The notes below the pieces were generated by a model, which worked only from the letters and a program-made list of their open reading frames with translations, was not told the origin of the DNA and searched no databases. From NCBI RefSeq assembly GCF_001866005.1, contig NZ_MLQR01000030.1:1-64000 (forward strand): a stretch of 64,000 bases of DNA. The letters are read 5' to 3'. The translations under genes were made by a program, and so were the position numbers. Below are positions 1 through 8,839 of this stretch, piece by piece (position 1 is the first letter of the stretch; the number at the start of each line of letters is the position of its first letter). This DNA comes from Anaerobacillus alkalilacustris (GTDB lineage Bacteria > Bacillota > Bacilli > Bacillales > Anaerobacillaceae).

Positions 1-107
1 TTCGTATAAAAATCTAATTTCAGTGTTTTCACCTGTTCTTCAAATAATTCAAGATTTATTGGTGAAAACCATTGTCCAAATGAAGTTTTTCGTGTAATCT
101 TGTCCAT
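1..107 (-). CDS. Partial hypothetical protein (N-terminal 35 residues)
   Basis: Reverse-strand reading frame opening at an ATG (105-107) with an AAAGGA ribosome binding site eight bases upstream and running off the left edge. The visible residues begin MDKITRKTSF and contain no recognisable motif. It is divergent from the ThiF-like gene at 277, and the roughly 170 bases between them should hold both promoters. I do not recognise the family. Confidence 0.6.
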   Translation of the reverse strand, partial: MDKITRKTSFGQWFSPINLELFEEQVKTLKLDFYT

Positions 108-276
108 GAGATGTGTCCTTTATTAGTGGATTTGGACGGGTTACCACCTGACTTATCCATTATAAAGGACTTTTTCTTTGCATAAAATAATTTATTGAAG
201 ATTTCGAATGTTTTTAATAGTAAAACAAAATTAGTGCAACACTAGTGAAAATTTACTAATAGAGGATGAGTTCAAT

Positions 277-1305
277 ATGGGCAGCACGAATAAATATTCA
301 CGCCAACTATTATTTTGGCCAGAAGGAAAAAAAGATCAAGAAAAGCTCCAGCAAAAAGTTGTTACAATAATTGGGATCGGTGCCTTAGGTACAGCACTTG
401 CCAATCACCTAGTTCGAGCTGGCGTCGGAGAAATAAGAATAGTTGATCGAGACTTTGTCGAAGAAAGTAATTTACAACGACAAATGCTTTTTGATGAGAG
501 CGATGCCCGTGAACATAAACCAAAAGTTGTTGCTGCAAAGGAGAAGTTAACTGCTATAAATTCGACTGTTACCATTGTTTCTTACATAGAGGATATAAAC
601 GCTAACAACATCGAAGCAATTGTAGAAGGATCTCATTTAATTTTAGATGGAACCGATAATATGCAAACAAGGTTCTTAATTAATGACGTAAGTATTAAAT
701 TAGGGATACCTTGGATTTATGGCGGTGTTGTTCACTCAAGAGGGATGACAACTACGATAATTCCAAATCGAACACCTTGCTTTCGTTGTTTATTTCCTAA
801 TGTAGAAAATGGGCATGGAGAAACGTGTGACACACTTGGTGTATTAAGTACTGTTGTACATGTCATTGCATCCTATCAAATTACTGAAGCATTGAAACTC
901 TTAATTGAGGATGAGACTTATATTAGAGAGGAAATGCTGCAAATTGATGTTTGGAAAAATGATTTTGATTTATTTCCGTTTCAACTATCCCTAAATGAAA
1001 CCTGTCCCTGTTGTCAAAAAAGAAATTTTGAATTCCTATCAAAACCTAACCGCGGTTACTTTGTTTCATCCTTATGCGGGCGAGATTCAATTCAAATTAG
1101 CCCCACAGACGAAAGAAAGATCGATTTTAACGATTTCGTACCAAAATGGGGCCATTTAGGTACACTAATACAAACGCCATATTTATTAAGGTTAACCTAT
1201 GACGAATATCAACTTTCTTTATTTACAAATGGACGCCTTTTTATTCAAGGTACTAATGATCAAACTATCGCAAAACGACTTTATTCAACCTTAGTAGGAG
1301 ATTAG
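277..1305 (+). CDS. ThiF/MoeB-family E1-like sulfur-carrier adenylyltransferase
   Basis: 342 residues, the length of Bacillus MoeB/ThiF. It should adenylate the C-terminal glycine of a ubiquitin-like sulfur carrier (ThiS or MoaD) for thiamine or molybdopterin synthesis in the cytoplasm. Visible motifs: nucleotide loop GIGALG at residues 33-38, the conserved NLQRQ stretch near 65-69, DGTDN near 124-128, the conserved cysteine in ETCDTLG (C184), and two zinc-binding pairs, CFRC at 168-171 and CPCC at 243-246. The start has an AGAGGATGAG site. The last 90 residues are an extra tail beyond the core fold. No carrier or pathway genes are adjacent, so MoeB and ThiF cannot be separated here. Confidence 0.88.
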   Translation: MGSTNKYSRQLLFWPEGKKDQEKLQQKVVTIIGIGALGTALANHLVRAGVGEIRIVDRDFVEESNLQRQMLFDESDAREHKPKVVAAKEKLTAINSTVTIVSYIEDINANNIEAIVEGSHLILDGTDNMQTRFLINDVSIKLGIPWIYGGVVHSRGMTTTIIPNRTPCFRCLFPNVENGHGETCDTLGVLSTVVHVIASYQITEALKLLIEDETYIREEMLQIDVWKNDFDLFPFQLSLNETCPCCQKRNFEFLSKPNRGYFVSSLCGRDSIQISPTDERKIDFNDFVPKWGHLGTLIQTPYLLRLTYDEYQLSLFTNGRLFIQGTNDQTIAKRLYSTLVGD

Positions 1306-1445
1306 ATTCCGTTCATTGTTATGAATAACTAAATTTCAAATTCACTAAGCTTATTACTACGAGTTTAGTTTTTTAAGTTACCCTAACATTTCTTATCACT
1401 TTTGCATAAGTTAACAACAAACGAATGAAAGGTGATATTATTCAG

Positions 1446-2156
1446 ATGAGGAAATTAAATTATACTGATTTGTTAGCCGAGCTCGGTATTAGTAGTGCAC
1501 ACCCCGGTGGATCAAATTTATCGAAATCTATTCTTTCAAAGGAAAACATTAATAAAGAAATGCATGTTCTTGATATCGGTTGTGGTACAGGACAATCGTC
1601 TGCTTTTCTAGCCAAAAACTACAAATGTAAGGTTACCTCCCTTGATGCCCATTCAACTATGGTTGAAAAAGCAAAAAAACGCTTTAATAATAAAAAATTA
1701 CAAATTAATCTACTTAAGGCGAATGCTGAAGCACTCCCTTTTAATGACGATAATTTCGATCTTATACTCGCCGAGTCTGTTCTGGCGTTTACAAGTATCG
1801 ATCTATCATTACCTGAGCTTTATCGTGTGTTGAAACCTAATGCAAAACTTATTTCCATTGAAATGATCACTACTAAAGACTTAAATCCATTTGAAAAAGC
1901 TGAAATACAAAACGTTTACGGTATACAGAAAATACTAACTGAAAATGAATGGACGAATCACTTTACCAATGCAGGTTTTTCAACTGTTATTGTGGAACAT
2001 GACGAGAATGTAAATTATCAACACTTTGCTTCAGAAGAAAATGACCCTTCACCTTACATTGACCCAACATTGTTTACTATCTTAGAAAGTCATGTTCATA
2101 TAATGGAGAAATTTAAAGATAGGTTAACTTATCGTATTTTTAAATGCACTAAATAA
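1446..2156 (+). CDS. Class I SAM-dependent methyltransferase
   Basis: About 236 residues. Glycine-rich SAM loop VLDIGCGTG at residues 41-49, acidic strand end near LDAHS, and a later motif LPFNDDNFDLILAES, as in the UbiE/Methyltransf_11 group. The ATG at 1446 is chosen because AAAGGTGAT at 1428-1436 is ideally spaced for it; the upstream ATG at 1425 would bury that site inside the gene. The substrate cannot be told. It lies downstream of the ThiF-like gene and is followed by a strong terminator. Confidence 0.85.
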   Translation: MRKLNYTDLLAELGISSAHPGGSNLSKSILSKENINKEMHVLDIGCGTGQSSAFLAKNYKCKVTSLDAHSTMVEKAKKRFNNKKLQINLLKANAEALPFNDDNFDLILAESVLAFTSIDLSLPELYRVLKPNAKLISIEMITTKDLNPFEKAEIQNVYGIQKILTENEWTNHFTNAGFSTVIVEHDENVNYQHFASEENDPSPYIDPTLFTILESHVHIMEKFKDRLTYRIFKCTK

Positions 2157-2220
2157 TTTCGCTTTATTCCCTATTACACTTAACTGAGTGAATTTCATAA
2201 TTACTAAAACCGTATTTATT

Positions 2221-2248
2221 AAAACACATTCGAATTCGAATGTGTTTT
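2221..2248 (+). terminator. Intrinsic terminator after methyltransferase gene
   Basis: Perfect 28-bp palindrome (12-bp arms around AATT) ending in a T-run, 65 bases after the methyltransferase stop. Symmetric, so it may work in both directions. Confidence 0.85.
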
Positions 2249-2340
2249 TTCTGCTTATAGAAAAGCACAACAACTTGGTCATAACTCAAAAAGGAAAAAA
2301 TGCTTCTGTGTCTACTAACTTTACTTCATAATAAATTACT

Positions 2341-2463
2341 CCGAAGTAGTGTTTTGTGAGACGAGTAGCCGTTGGAGGAAAAATGCATGTAGCTACTCTA
2401 GGATGTATTTCATGCAGTAATTGAGGTCAGTAGCTTTAGAGACTTGGGAAATTGCTTTCTTTT
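2341..2463. repeat. Dispersed intergenic repeat, copy 1 of block A
   Basis: The stretch containing GTGTTTTGTG.GACGAGTA, then GCATG.AGCTA and CATG.AGT.ATTGA.GTCAGTAGCTT recurs, diverged, at 63860-63953. No reading frame with a ribosome site is visible. It occupies the 660-base gene-free gap 2157-2817 together with the next element. Confidence 0.6.
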
Positions 2464-2548
2464 ATTTAATATACTCAAAATGCCACGCACTTTTTCTTAT
2501 CCATATATTTAAAATACATCTTAAATATGTTAATTTTAATTCAACATA

Positions 2549-2681
2549 AGAAAAGCGCAAGGCGCCCGCCTATCGGCGACAAACACTGGAAGACCTGCTC
2601 GTAGCGGTCGGGTTTTTGACCGAAAGAGAAGGTCTGAAGTGATCGAGCCGATGGCGCCTGGAGCTAGACAGTTTCCAAGTT
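2549..2681. repeat. Bacillaceae-type dispersed intergenic repeat (block B)
   Basis: Begins AAAAGCGCAAGGCGCC and ends GGCGCCTGGAGCTAGACAG, with imperfect inverted ends and a central section carrying the inverted pair ACCGCTACGAG/CTCGTAGCGG type sequence. Elements with these ends are, from memory, abundant between genes in many Bacillus genomes. The window's right edge holds a related copy with the same GCGCTAGACAGTTT ending. Probably a non-autonomous mobile or structural repeat. Confidence 0.65.
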
Positions 2682-2817
2682 AGAAATTTATAGATTCTGA
2701 TTATGTAAAAACAGACAAACTAACGTCTAAAAAAAATCGGCAAAACGGTTATAATTTTGTCATGAAAACTCGGGAAAAGTAATCATACATAAACAACAGT
2801 TGAAGGGGAGATTTACA

Positions 2818-3465
2818 TTGAATGTAATAGTTTATGACCTAGAATTAGTTAAACGATTTAGGAAAGGTCAACTTAGCGAAATTGTTGAGATCGGCGCTTG
2901 TAAAATTGACTTAAATTCCAAAAGGATTGTTGATCAGTTTCAAGTTTACATATCACCTAAAAGCGGTTACGTTTCAAAAAGCACTCGAAAGTTTATTAAA
3001 ATGAAAAAAGAAGATCTTGATAAAGCAATACCTTTCAAAAAAGGTATGCAACAATTTACTCAATGGATAGGGGACAATTACTACCTATGCTCCTGGGGTA
3101 AAGATGATAAGTCACATATCATCAATCAATGCATTCGTAATAAAATTAAACTAGACTGGTTTAAAAATTATAATGATATTCAAAAGCAAATAGGAAAAAT
3201 CATTACAACTAACAACAATAGTCAATTAGGTTTGAAAAACGCTTTAAGTATAGCTGAAGTTGACCCTATAGGAAAAGCTCATAGAGGGATAGATGATGCC
3301 ATTAATACAGCTCATTTACTAATAAAGTTTATCGATCAAATAAAATTAGACAAAAACATAGTTACTAAAAAGGAAATCTTTCAGCAATCCAAAAAAATTA
3401 AGGAAACCATTCAACTTAATAAAGCGTTAAAAGTAAACGATAAAAATAAAACAACAACCAGCTAG
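2818..3465 (+). CDS. DEDDh-type 3'-5' exonuclease (KapD/ERI-1-like)
   Basis: 215 residues of the DnaQ-like exonuclease fold: first acidic pair D7/E9 in VIVYDLE, a central HIINQC-type helix with WGKDDKSH, and a closing H...D motif in HRGIDDAINTAHL. This arrangement resembles Bacillus KapD, an RNase-T/ERI-like nuclease of uncertain role. The TTG start at 2818 follows GAAGGGGAG at 2802-2810 with seven-base spacing; an earlier in-frame TTG at 2800 overlaps that site. A lysine-rich tail follows the nuclease domain. Single-gene unit closed by its own terminator. Confidence 0.8.
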   Translation: MNVIVYDLELVKRFRKGQLSEIVEIGACKIDLNSKRIVDQFQVYISPKSGYVSKSTRKFIKMKKEDLDKAIPFKKGMQQFTQWIGDNYYLCSWGKDDKSHIINQCIRNKIKLDWFKNYNDIQKQIGKIITTNNNSQLGLKNALSIAEVDPIGKAHRGIDDAINTAHLLIKFIDQIKLDKNIVTKKEIFQQSKKIKETIQLNKALKVNDKNKTTTS

Positions 3466-3483
3466 CGGTTGTTGTTTTATTTT
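3446..3483 (+). terminator. Intrinsic terminator after exonuclease gene
   Basis: Stem AAAACAACAACC / GGTTGTTGTTTT around AGCTAGC with flanking A and T runs. It overlaps the last codons of the exonuclease gene. Confidence 0.85.
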
Positions 3484-3577
3484 TATCATTTACCTCACTC
3501 ATATGTAGTTTTGATAACATCTTGTATAAAAGAATACATAAGGAGATGAAGCAAAGTTAGACTAGACAAATTCGACA

Positions 3578-4510
3578 TTATGCTCTACTAAGAATATCCG
3601 TTAACACAGGTACAATTTGCTTTTTACGAGAAACAACGCCTTCAAGAAGAGCTGTGTTATTAATTAATGTAACATTATAAGCTTCTTCCACTGCATTTGT
3701 TTTATTTCCTAAAGCTAATGCCACTGAATTACTATTTAAAATATCGGTAACAACCAATACAAATAAATCTAAGTTTTTCTTCTCGATTTCTGCATTTAGT
3801 GTTGCTTCTAATTCCTCTTGACGAACTAGTACATCATTTGTATCAACAGCATTTACTTGAGCAATTTCAACCTTGTAATTACCCATTTGAAATTCTTTAG
3901 CATCAAGTGAAATTAATTGAGCTACAGTCTTGTCACTTAAATTCGCTCCTGCTTTTAGCATTTCTAAGCCATATGAATTAGCATCCACCCCTGCAAGTTC
4001 TGCTAATTCATGCGCTGCTTGTACATCTTCGTCAGTACATGTTGGAGACTTAAATAATAAAGAGTCAGAGATAATTGCTGATAACATCAATCCTGCAATT
4101 TCTTTTTCAATCTTAATGCCTTTCTCTTTATAAATTTTATTTAAAATAGTTGCTGTACAACCAACTGGCTCTGCACGGTAATATAATGGGTCACTTGTTT
4201 GAAAGTTAGCGATACGGTGATGGTCAATAACTTCTAACACACGAACTTTTTCAATATCCTCTACACTTTGTTGAAATTCATTATGATCTACTAAAATCAC
4301 CTGATTAACTTCATTTGCAACAGTTTTAACTAAACGTGGTGCTTCTGCTTTAAAATAGTCCAATGCAAACTGAGTTTCTCCATTAACATCACCTAAACGG
4401 ACTGGCTCAGCATTCAATCCTAATTTCACTTTTAAATCTGCATAAGCAATTGCTGAACAGATTGTGTCTGTATCTGGGTTTTTATGACCAAAAATAAGTA
4501 CCTTTTCCAT
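3578..4510 (-). CDS. ppaC: Manganese-dependent inorganic pyrophosphatase (family II)
   Basis: 310 residues, standard length. DHH-superfamily enzyme that hydrolyses pyrophosphate to phosphate with Mn2+ in the cytoplasm. Family motifs are all present: GHKNPDTD at 8-15, VDHNE near 74-78, DHHR near 97-100, and the C-terminal DHHA2 substrate loop SRKKQIVP near 294-301. The start has AAGGAG seven bases upstream. In the ancestral order this gene lay next to the 3' end of asparagine synthetase; the prophage now begins about 270 bases upstream. Confidence 0.95.
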   Translation of the reverse strand: MEKVLIFGHKNPDTDTICSAIAYADLKVKLGLNAEPVRLGDVNGETQFALDYFKAEAPRLVKTVANEVNQVILVDHNEFQQSVEDIEKVRVLEVIDHHRIANFQTSDPLYYRAEPVGCTATILNKIYKEKGIKIEKEIAGLMLSAIISDSLLFKSPTCTDEDVQAAHELAELAGVDANSYGLEMLKAGANLSDKTVAQLISLDAKEFQMGNYKVEIAQVNAVDTNDVLVRQEELEATLNAEIEKKNLDLFVLVVTDILNSNSVALALGNKTNAVEEAYNVTLINNTALLEGVVSRKKQIVPVLTDILSRA

Positions 4511-4552
4511 TTCTCTACTCCTTAATGATTAAATTTTATATCGATAGCACCT

Positions 4553-4581
4553 ATTCTATCGAAAAAAATACAATTTGTCTA
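4553..4581 (-). promoter_or_regulatory. Putative promoter of ppaC
   Basis: On the minus strand, TAGACA and TAGAAT are separated by 17 bases, each one mismatch from the sigma-A consensus, about 45 bases upstream of the ppaC start. An inverted pair TCGATAG/CTATCGA overlaps the -10 region. Confidence 0.55.
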
Positions 4582-4651
4582 AACTGTATTTTACATTATG
4601 TAGTAATTTTTTTCACTATTTTCTATTTTATAAAAGACCCAATGACCACGA

Positions 4652-4698
4652 AGAGAAAAAGCAACCAGCGAAGTTATTTCTTCACTAGTTGCTTCTCT
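4652..4698 (-). terminator. Native terminator of the asparagine synthetase gene
   Basis: Long stem AGAGAAGCAACTAG...CTGGTTGCTTTTTCTCT read on the minus strand, directly after the stop codon of the stranded asnB/asnO tail. Its position shows that 4699-4795 is the real original gene end. Confidence 0.8.
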
Positions 4699-4795
4699 TT
4701 ATTCTTTTATCTGTACTTTATACTTTCTGAGCCACGTATCAATTTGCGCTAAGTGCGCAATAAGCTGTGGACCGGTCATAAGTTGCCCGAACCAC
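4699..4795 (-). pseudogene. Stranded 3' end of the asparagine synthetase gene
   Basis: Reverse-strand frame reading W-F-G-Q-L-M-T-G-P-Q-L-I and ending KYKVQIKE then TAA at 4699. This is the usual C-terminus of Bacillus glutamine-dependent asparagine synthetases and continues exactly from the WFG at which the main gene (53391-55214) departs from the family. Prophage insertion moved it 48.7 kb away. Rejoining gives a protein of about 615 residues. Confidence 0.9.
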
Positions 4796-4810
4796 TCGTA
4801 AGGTCGTAAT
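4784..4810. other. attL: core plus right arm of attP
   Basis: Core TGCCCGAACCAC at 4784-4795, followed on the phage side by CTCGTAAGGTCGTAAT at 4795-4810. That arm is a 15-of-16 inverted match to the arm at 53427-53442. Host asparagine synthetase sequence lies to the left. Confidence 0.9.
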
Positions 4811-4853
4811 TATAAAACGTTGATATAATCACATTTTAACAGAAAATATAATC

Positions 4854-7430
4854 TTATAAAACTTGCTGCAACTCTTTCCAATGTCTACCGAATATTTGAG
4901 CATGACGTTTGGTTAAGAATGAATTATCATATCTTTTTTCTATTGGGATCGGCGGTGCTAAATGCACTAAGAATGGAGATATTACTTCTTTTCCATTTAA
5001 TAAACAGATTGAATAATGTTTCGGTGTTTCCATCGCTTGTTCTACAGTAAATAAAGGCTCTAGACGTTCTTTTGCTTTTTCGAATGTTTTTTTGTTGTCA
5101 TTAGCCATCAAAAATTGATTAACTCCACCACTGATTAGGTTTTCTTGTAAATAATCAGGTAGCTTATTCCAATGGTGAAATGCGAATATACTGCCTAACC
5201 TCTCTTTACGTCCTTCCGTTGCGATCCGTCCCATTAATTCTGCTAAGCCTCTCGTTTCAACTTGCTCTGGTTCATTAAAAATCATGAAACAACCATGTTT
5301 TTCTTTATGCTCTTCACTCATTAACATGCGAGTCATTAATACTTTTAACGTAAGCCAGTGAACTAAAACTTTTGCTGCATTCCCGATTTTTCGTCTAGGC
5401 ATACGTACGATAATTACTTTTCCTTCTTTCATCCACTTTTCAAAATCAACTTCTTTTTTTGGTGGTTGAGCAAAAATATCATACAGATTATCATCACCAA
5501 AAAACATAGTCAATCGATCTAGGATAGGATCAGCTTTGGTCCCTAATTCTTTGTTATCTCCCCATTGCATTAAGTCTTGTGCTAAACGCAAATTCCCTTT
5601 TTCCTCTAGTTGTTCGATAATCTCGAAGCGATATTCCTCATCTTCAATTAATCGTTTGATGTTAAAGAGTGATCCACCACTCGCTTTGCTTGCTTCCATT
5701 AAGATTTTCTTGGCTCTTGTTAAATCTCCTAAGTTTAAAAAATCAACCATTTCAGTAGCAAATACGCTCGTTCCTTTGCGACCAATTTTATTCATGACAT
5801 CGGTTAAGTCTAACGGTATAATCCATTCTTCGTTCGATAAATCTAAATCGATTACTTTTTCAGGAGGAATTAAATCTCTTATCCCATCCGCCATACCTTT
5901 ATGACCCTCTTGGCATATCCAGTCAGGGATAACAAACGATATGCCATGATTTAGATTGCCTTCACGAACAAAGTTCTGGAGTAGATTATCTTTTCCTGAT
6001 CCTTGCTTACCAATGAATGTATATCCCGAATAAAAGCTATCTTTATCCTTAGTCGGTACTCCTACTTCGATTTCTTGATCTTTATATTCTGAAACTCCAA
6101 CGTGTAAACACGTATCTTCACGTACAATACTTGGTATGTCTGTTTCCACTTTCTTTTTCACACTGAGTGCATCATCATATTTTCGTTGTAATTCTTTGTT
6201 AGGCATCATTAATGCTAATTTACTCATTTCATCTGTACTAATTAAATTTACATTTGCGTCAAGTTTTGTTTTTAGTGTTAATTGAAGGTTGTTCACTTCT
6301 TCGATGATCTCTACTCTTCTTCTATTAAAATTAACAGTAATCCCTTGGAGTTCATTTGTATCTGTTAAATCAGTTAATGAAAGTGAAGGTGTTTCAGACA
6401 ACGAATCTCTTACTAGTCGATCTGACGAATGAGCAAAAATACGAATATGACTTTTAAATACTGGTAAGTATGCTTTATCATGGCTAATTCGATTAGTTCC
6501 AACTTCATCCTCAATCGAATGTGCTTTATTGATGACTTTTTCTTTTTTAAATTCTTTTTCACTCTTAAAGAAAACGTTGCTGAACGCTTGGAATGTATCC
6601 ACTAATAGATCATTGATTTCATTTACTACTGCTGCAATCCCTACTTTTACGCCATTTGCGACGCGACCACCGTTTAATGTCGCTCGTTGAGGAACTTTCC
6701 CCTTCGATAACTTTTCAAATGCCCATTGAGCATTCTTAACCCATTTTTTTCTGTTTTCTACTTCGTTACAAACACTCACTCTTACCATGTCGCCATCATC
6801 TGTTAATTCATCGATCGTATTCATTAAACCAGAAATAGGTGTCTTGGTATCGTTGGTATTTGTATTTAAGCTAAATATGTCATGCTTTAAATATTTCATT
6901 TCTTGAACGATGGTATTTTCTATTGGTACGTGTAAATCTTTTATATCAGCTTCTTTCATCGTAATGCTCATTTTATTTTCTAACTTACGTTTTAACTTTT
7001 TGGCTTGAAACTCACTAGTCGCTACGTAAAATTCAAGCCTTTTCTCTCCTTTTTCTTGTTTAAAGATCACATCAAACCAAAAGTAGTCTTTTTCACGAAA
7101 TGTAAATTTAAAGCCTTCTCTTTCTCTACGACTACCTAAACTTTCATACATCTCATACATCTTGTGGATAGTTTTCCAAAGCCTCTTATTGTTGTTGGAA
7201 ACATTCGTATGAGGAATAATGCGATAAACCACCATTTTATTTATTTCTATCTTTACTACATCGCTTAATTTAATCGCTTTAACTTTTAAAAATTTGTTAT
7301 ACCAGGGTTCTGGCCACGCTTCCACAATCTTTCTAGGCCGGTAAACCTTAGCCGGCCCAGGTAAGTTGTTACTGACTGTTGGTAAATAAGGATTGTCAAT
7401 ATCTACAATAAAGTTATCTCCTTTAATCAT
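4854..7430 (-). CDS. VirB4/TraC/HerA-like type IV secretion or DNA-translocation ATPase
   Basis: 858 residues. The C-terminal half (about 460-858) is a RecA-like ATPase of the conjugation ATPase group. The P-loop is GKQGSGKD at 474-481, with Asp where Thr/Ser is usual; the Walker B-like strand is CFMIFNE at 714-720, with Asn instead of Asp; RIATEGRKERLGSIFAFHH at 735-753 matches the arginine/sensor region of VirB4/VirD4 proteins. The first 450 residues form a large N-terminal domain with a mixed region around 110-150. No membrane helix is obvious. The start overlaps the stop of the 38-residue gene (ATGA), implying coupling. Last gene of the module. Substrate unknown; whether it is a coupling protein or a VirB4-type engine cannot be decided. 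Confidence 0.75.
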   Translation of the reverse strand: MIKGDNFIVDIDNPYLPTVSNNLPGPAKVYRPRKIVEAWPEPWYNKFLKVKAIKLSDVVKIEINKMVVYRIIPHTNVSNNNKRLWKTIHKMYEMYESLGSRREREGFKFTFREKDYFWFDVIFKQEKGEKRLEFYVATSEFQAKKLKRKLENKMSITMKEADIKDLHVPIENTIVQEMKYLKHDIFSLNTNTNDTKTPISGLMNTIDELTDDGDMVRVSVCNEVENRKKWVKNAQWAFEKLSKGKVPQRATLNGGRVANGVKVGIAAVVNEINDLLVDTFQAFSNVFFKSEKEFKKEKVINKAHSIEDEVGTNRISHDKAYLPVFKSHIRIFAHSSDRLVRDSLSETPSLSLTDLTDTNELQGITVNFNRRRVEIIEEVNNLQLTLKTKLDANVNLISTDEMSKLALMMPNKELQRKYDDALSVKKKVETDIPSIVREDTCLHVGVSEYKDQEIEVGVPTKDKDSFYSGYTFIGKQGSGKDNLLQNFVREGNLNHGISFVIPDWICQEGHKGMADGIRDLIPPEKVIDLDLSNEEWIIPLDLTDVMNKIGRKGTSVFATEMVDFLNLGDLTRAKKILMEASKASGGSLFNIKRLIEDEEYRFEIIEQLEEKGNLRLAQDLMQWGDNKELGTKADPILDRLTMFFGDDNLYDIFAQPPKKEVDFEKWMKEGKVIIVRMPRRKIGNAAKVLVHWLTLKVLMTRMLMSEEHKEKHGCFMIFNEPEQVETRGLAELMGRIATEGRKERLGSIFAFHHWNKLPDYLQENLISGGVNQFLMANDNKKTFEKAKERLEPLFTVEQAMETPKHYSICLLNGKEVISPFLVHLAPPIPIEKRYDNSFLTKRHAQIFGRHWKELQQVL

Positions 7431-7543
7431 TTTTTACCCAACTTTCTAACTACATGTATTTTTAACAAATCAGTTTCATGCAATAAAGCTCCAGCACCCA
7501 TTCCCCAAGCAAAAACACCAATACCAATCATAAAAGCTGTCAT
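7427..7543 (-). CDS. Small membrane peptide (38 residues)
   Basis: Starts MTAFMIGIGVFAWGMGAGAL, one hydrophobic helix rich in Gly and Met, followed by a basic tail ending RKLGKK. AGAGGAGG ribosome site seven bases upstream of the ATG at 7543, and a four-base overlap with the ATPase start. Its place between the M23 peptidase and the ATPase suggests a membrane partner of the translocation module. Family not recognised. Confidence 0.65.
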   Translation of the reverse strand: MTAFMIGIGVFAWGMGAGALLHETDLLKIHVVRKLGKK

Positions 7544-7557
7544 TTTTATTCCTCCTC

Positions 7558-8256
7558 TTAGTAAATCAATATACATAAAGCTAAGATAAGAAAAGCTGCA
7601 TAGGCTAATAAAACTTTAATAGCACCACCACGTTTTACCATGCTTCCTAAAATGATGACTACACCAGCCAAGATAGTACTGTAACCGACAATGTCAGGTA
7701 AACTAACCACAAACCAATCCCATATATAAATTAAACCTTCACCAACCTTTTTCCCAAGATAATCTAAAACTACATTGTCGCCTTTATCGTATTGATCCAC
7801 TTGCCCATTTTCAAAAAATGTTTTTACACCATCTAAAAATCCTTTATCTCCAGTTAGATCAGCTAACGTATCTGCTAAAGGCGCTGGATCAATGAACTCG
7901 CCGTTCGGTGTTTGTACGGCAAAATGTAAATGAGGTCCTGTCGTACTCGTGCCAGTATTACCACTTAACCCAATAAATTCACCGAATTCTATTCGTTGTC
8001 CTGGTGAAACGTGTATCTCTTTTAAGTGGCCGTATACATAGGCGTTACCGTCATCGCCTCTAATAATTATTCCGTTACCTAACGGTGTATTTTCTGGCGT
8101 TAAACGTTCAACAACCCCAGGTGTAATACTTTTTAATTCTGTCCCCTCACTTAAACCTAAATCAATTCCAGTATGCGGGCGAAAATTTCTCACTTCAGAC
8201 ACTTCTCCGAACTTTGATGTTAGTCTGATCTTATATTGACTGCCTACTAATTCCAT
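7558..8256 (-). CDS. M23-family metallopeptidase with two C-terminal membrane helices
   Basis: 232 residues. LytM/M23 fold with zinc ligands H28 and D32 (HTGIDLG) and H111, plus catalytic histidines H77 (YGHLKE) and H109 (GPHLHF). The set is complete, so the enzyme is probably active against peptidoglycan peptide bridges. After a linker come two hydrophobic segments at about 190-210 and 213-232. There is no N-terminal signal peptide, unusual for a wall hydrolase, so how the catalytic domain reaches the wall is unclear. GGGAG site before the ATG, which lies just after the pilin-like gene. In Gram-positive conjugation, wall hydrolases open the peptidoglycan for the channel; that role is inferred here. 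Confidence 0.85.
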   Translation of the reverse strand: MELVGSQYKIRLTSKFGEVSEVRNFRPHTGIDLGLSEGTELKSITPGVVERLTPENTPLGNGIIIRGDDGNAYVYGHLKEIHVSPGQRIEFGEFIGLSGNTGTSTTGPHLHFAVQTPNGEFIDPAPLADTLADLTGDKGFLDGVKTFFENGQVDQYDKGDNVVLDYLGKKVGEGLIYIWDWFVVSLPDIVGYSTILAGVVIILGSMVKRGGAIKVLLAYAAFLILALCILIY

Positions 8257-8258
8257 GT

Positions 8259-8672
8259 CTATTTGCTCCCGATTGATTTAAGAAAGTCTCTTATATCAAT
8301 TGCGTGCCTTGCAAGCAAGTAACCACAACATACCCCTATCACTATTTCAATCGCTTTTGTACGATGCCCAAGTGCCCATGCAGCCCCAGCGAATATAATT
8401 ACTAACACCACACCAGCGTCAAAAATCCCCATAATCGCATCATAAATATCTTTGAATGTAGTTTCGGCATCAGTTAAAGTTTCTTCTGGAGCAACTACAG
8501 CAACTACAGCTGGAGCAGTACCATCAGCCAACGTTTTTGGGGATAATAAAAATAATGCCGGACCTGCTGCAGTTAATACTCTTTTCATTATTTTTTTACT
8601 GCTTTTATTTTCAAGTGAGTAAAATTCACGACTTTTAAAATCGAATTTTTTAACAACTTTAATTTTTTTCAT
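8259..8672 (-). CDS. Pilin-like two-helix membrane protein (VirB2/TrbC-like)
   Basis: 137 residues. A basic N-terminus is followed by a hydrophobic stretch at about 32-44 and a signal-peptidase-like site TLA/DG at 49-50. Then come a short acidic segment and two membrane helices (about 84-101 and 107-122) joined by the basic turn GHRTKAIE. This layout of long leader, short loop and two tight helices is that of VirB2/TrbC conjugative pilins and of related Gram-positive channel proteins. Assignment rests on topology and neighbours, not on a strong sequence motif. Its ATG overlaps the stop of the 32-residue gene. Confidence 0.6.
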   Translation of the reverse strand: MKKIKVVKKFDFKSREFYSLENKSSKKIMKRVLTAAGPALFLLSPKTLADGTAPAVVAVVAPEETLTDAETTFKDIYDAIMGIFDAGVVLVIIFAGAAWALGHRTKAIEIVIGVCCGYLLARHAIDIRDFLKSIGSK

Positions 8673-8767
8673 TTTCTACTCCCCCTTAAAATCGGATAAA
8701 CTTTCATCAATTCTTTTTCATGCCAAATTTTCATAAGAAGATATCCAACAATCATCAAAGTTTTCAC
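8669..8767 (-). CDS. Small peptide (32 residues) upstream of pilin-like gene
   Basis: GTG start with GGGGGA six bases upstream. The peptide begins MKTLMIVGYLLMKIW and is basic at its end, with a short amphipathic or membrane segment. The stop overlaps the pilin-like ATG (ATGA), so it could couple translation or serve as a small subunit. Confidence 0.5.
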   Translation of the reverse strand: MKTLMIVGYLLMKIWHEKELMKVYPILRGSRK

Positions 8768-8839
8768 TTAAATCCCCCTAATATCTTTTTGATTTCAGGA
8801 AAAACTAATAACACTCTACAATGAAAGGATGACTGTAAA

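Noticed and set aside
5536-5904. Plus-strand reading frame of 122 codons
   Set aside because: Lies within the ATPase gene on the other strand, without a ribosome site; shadow frame. Many others like it were left out.
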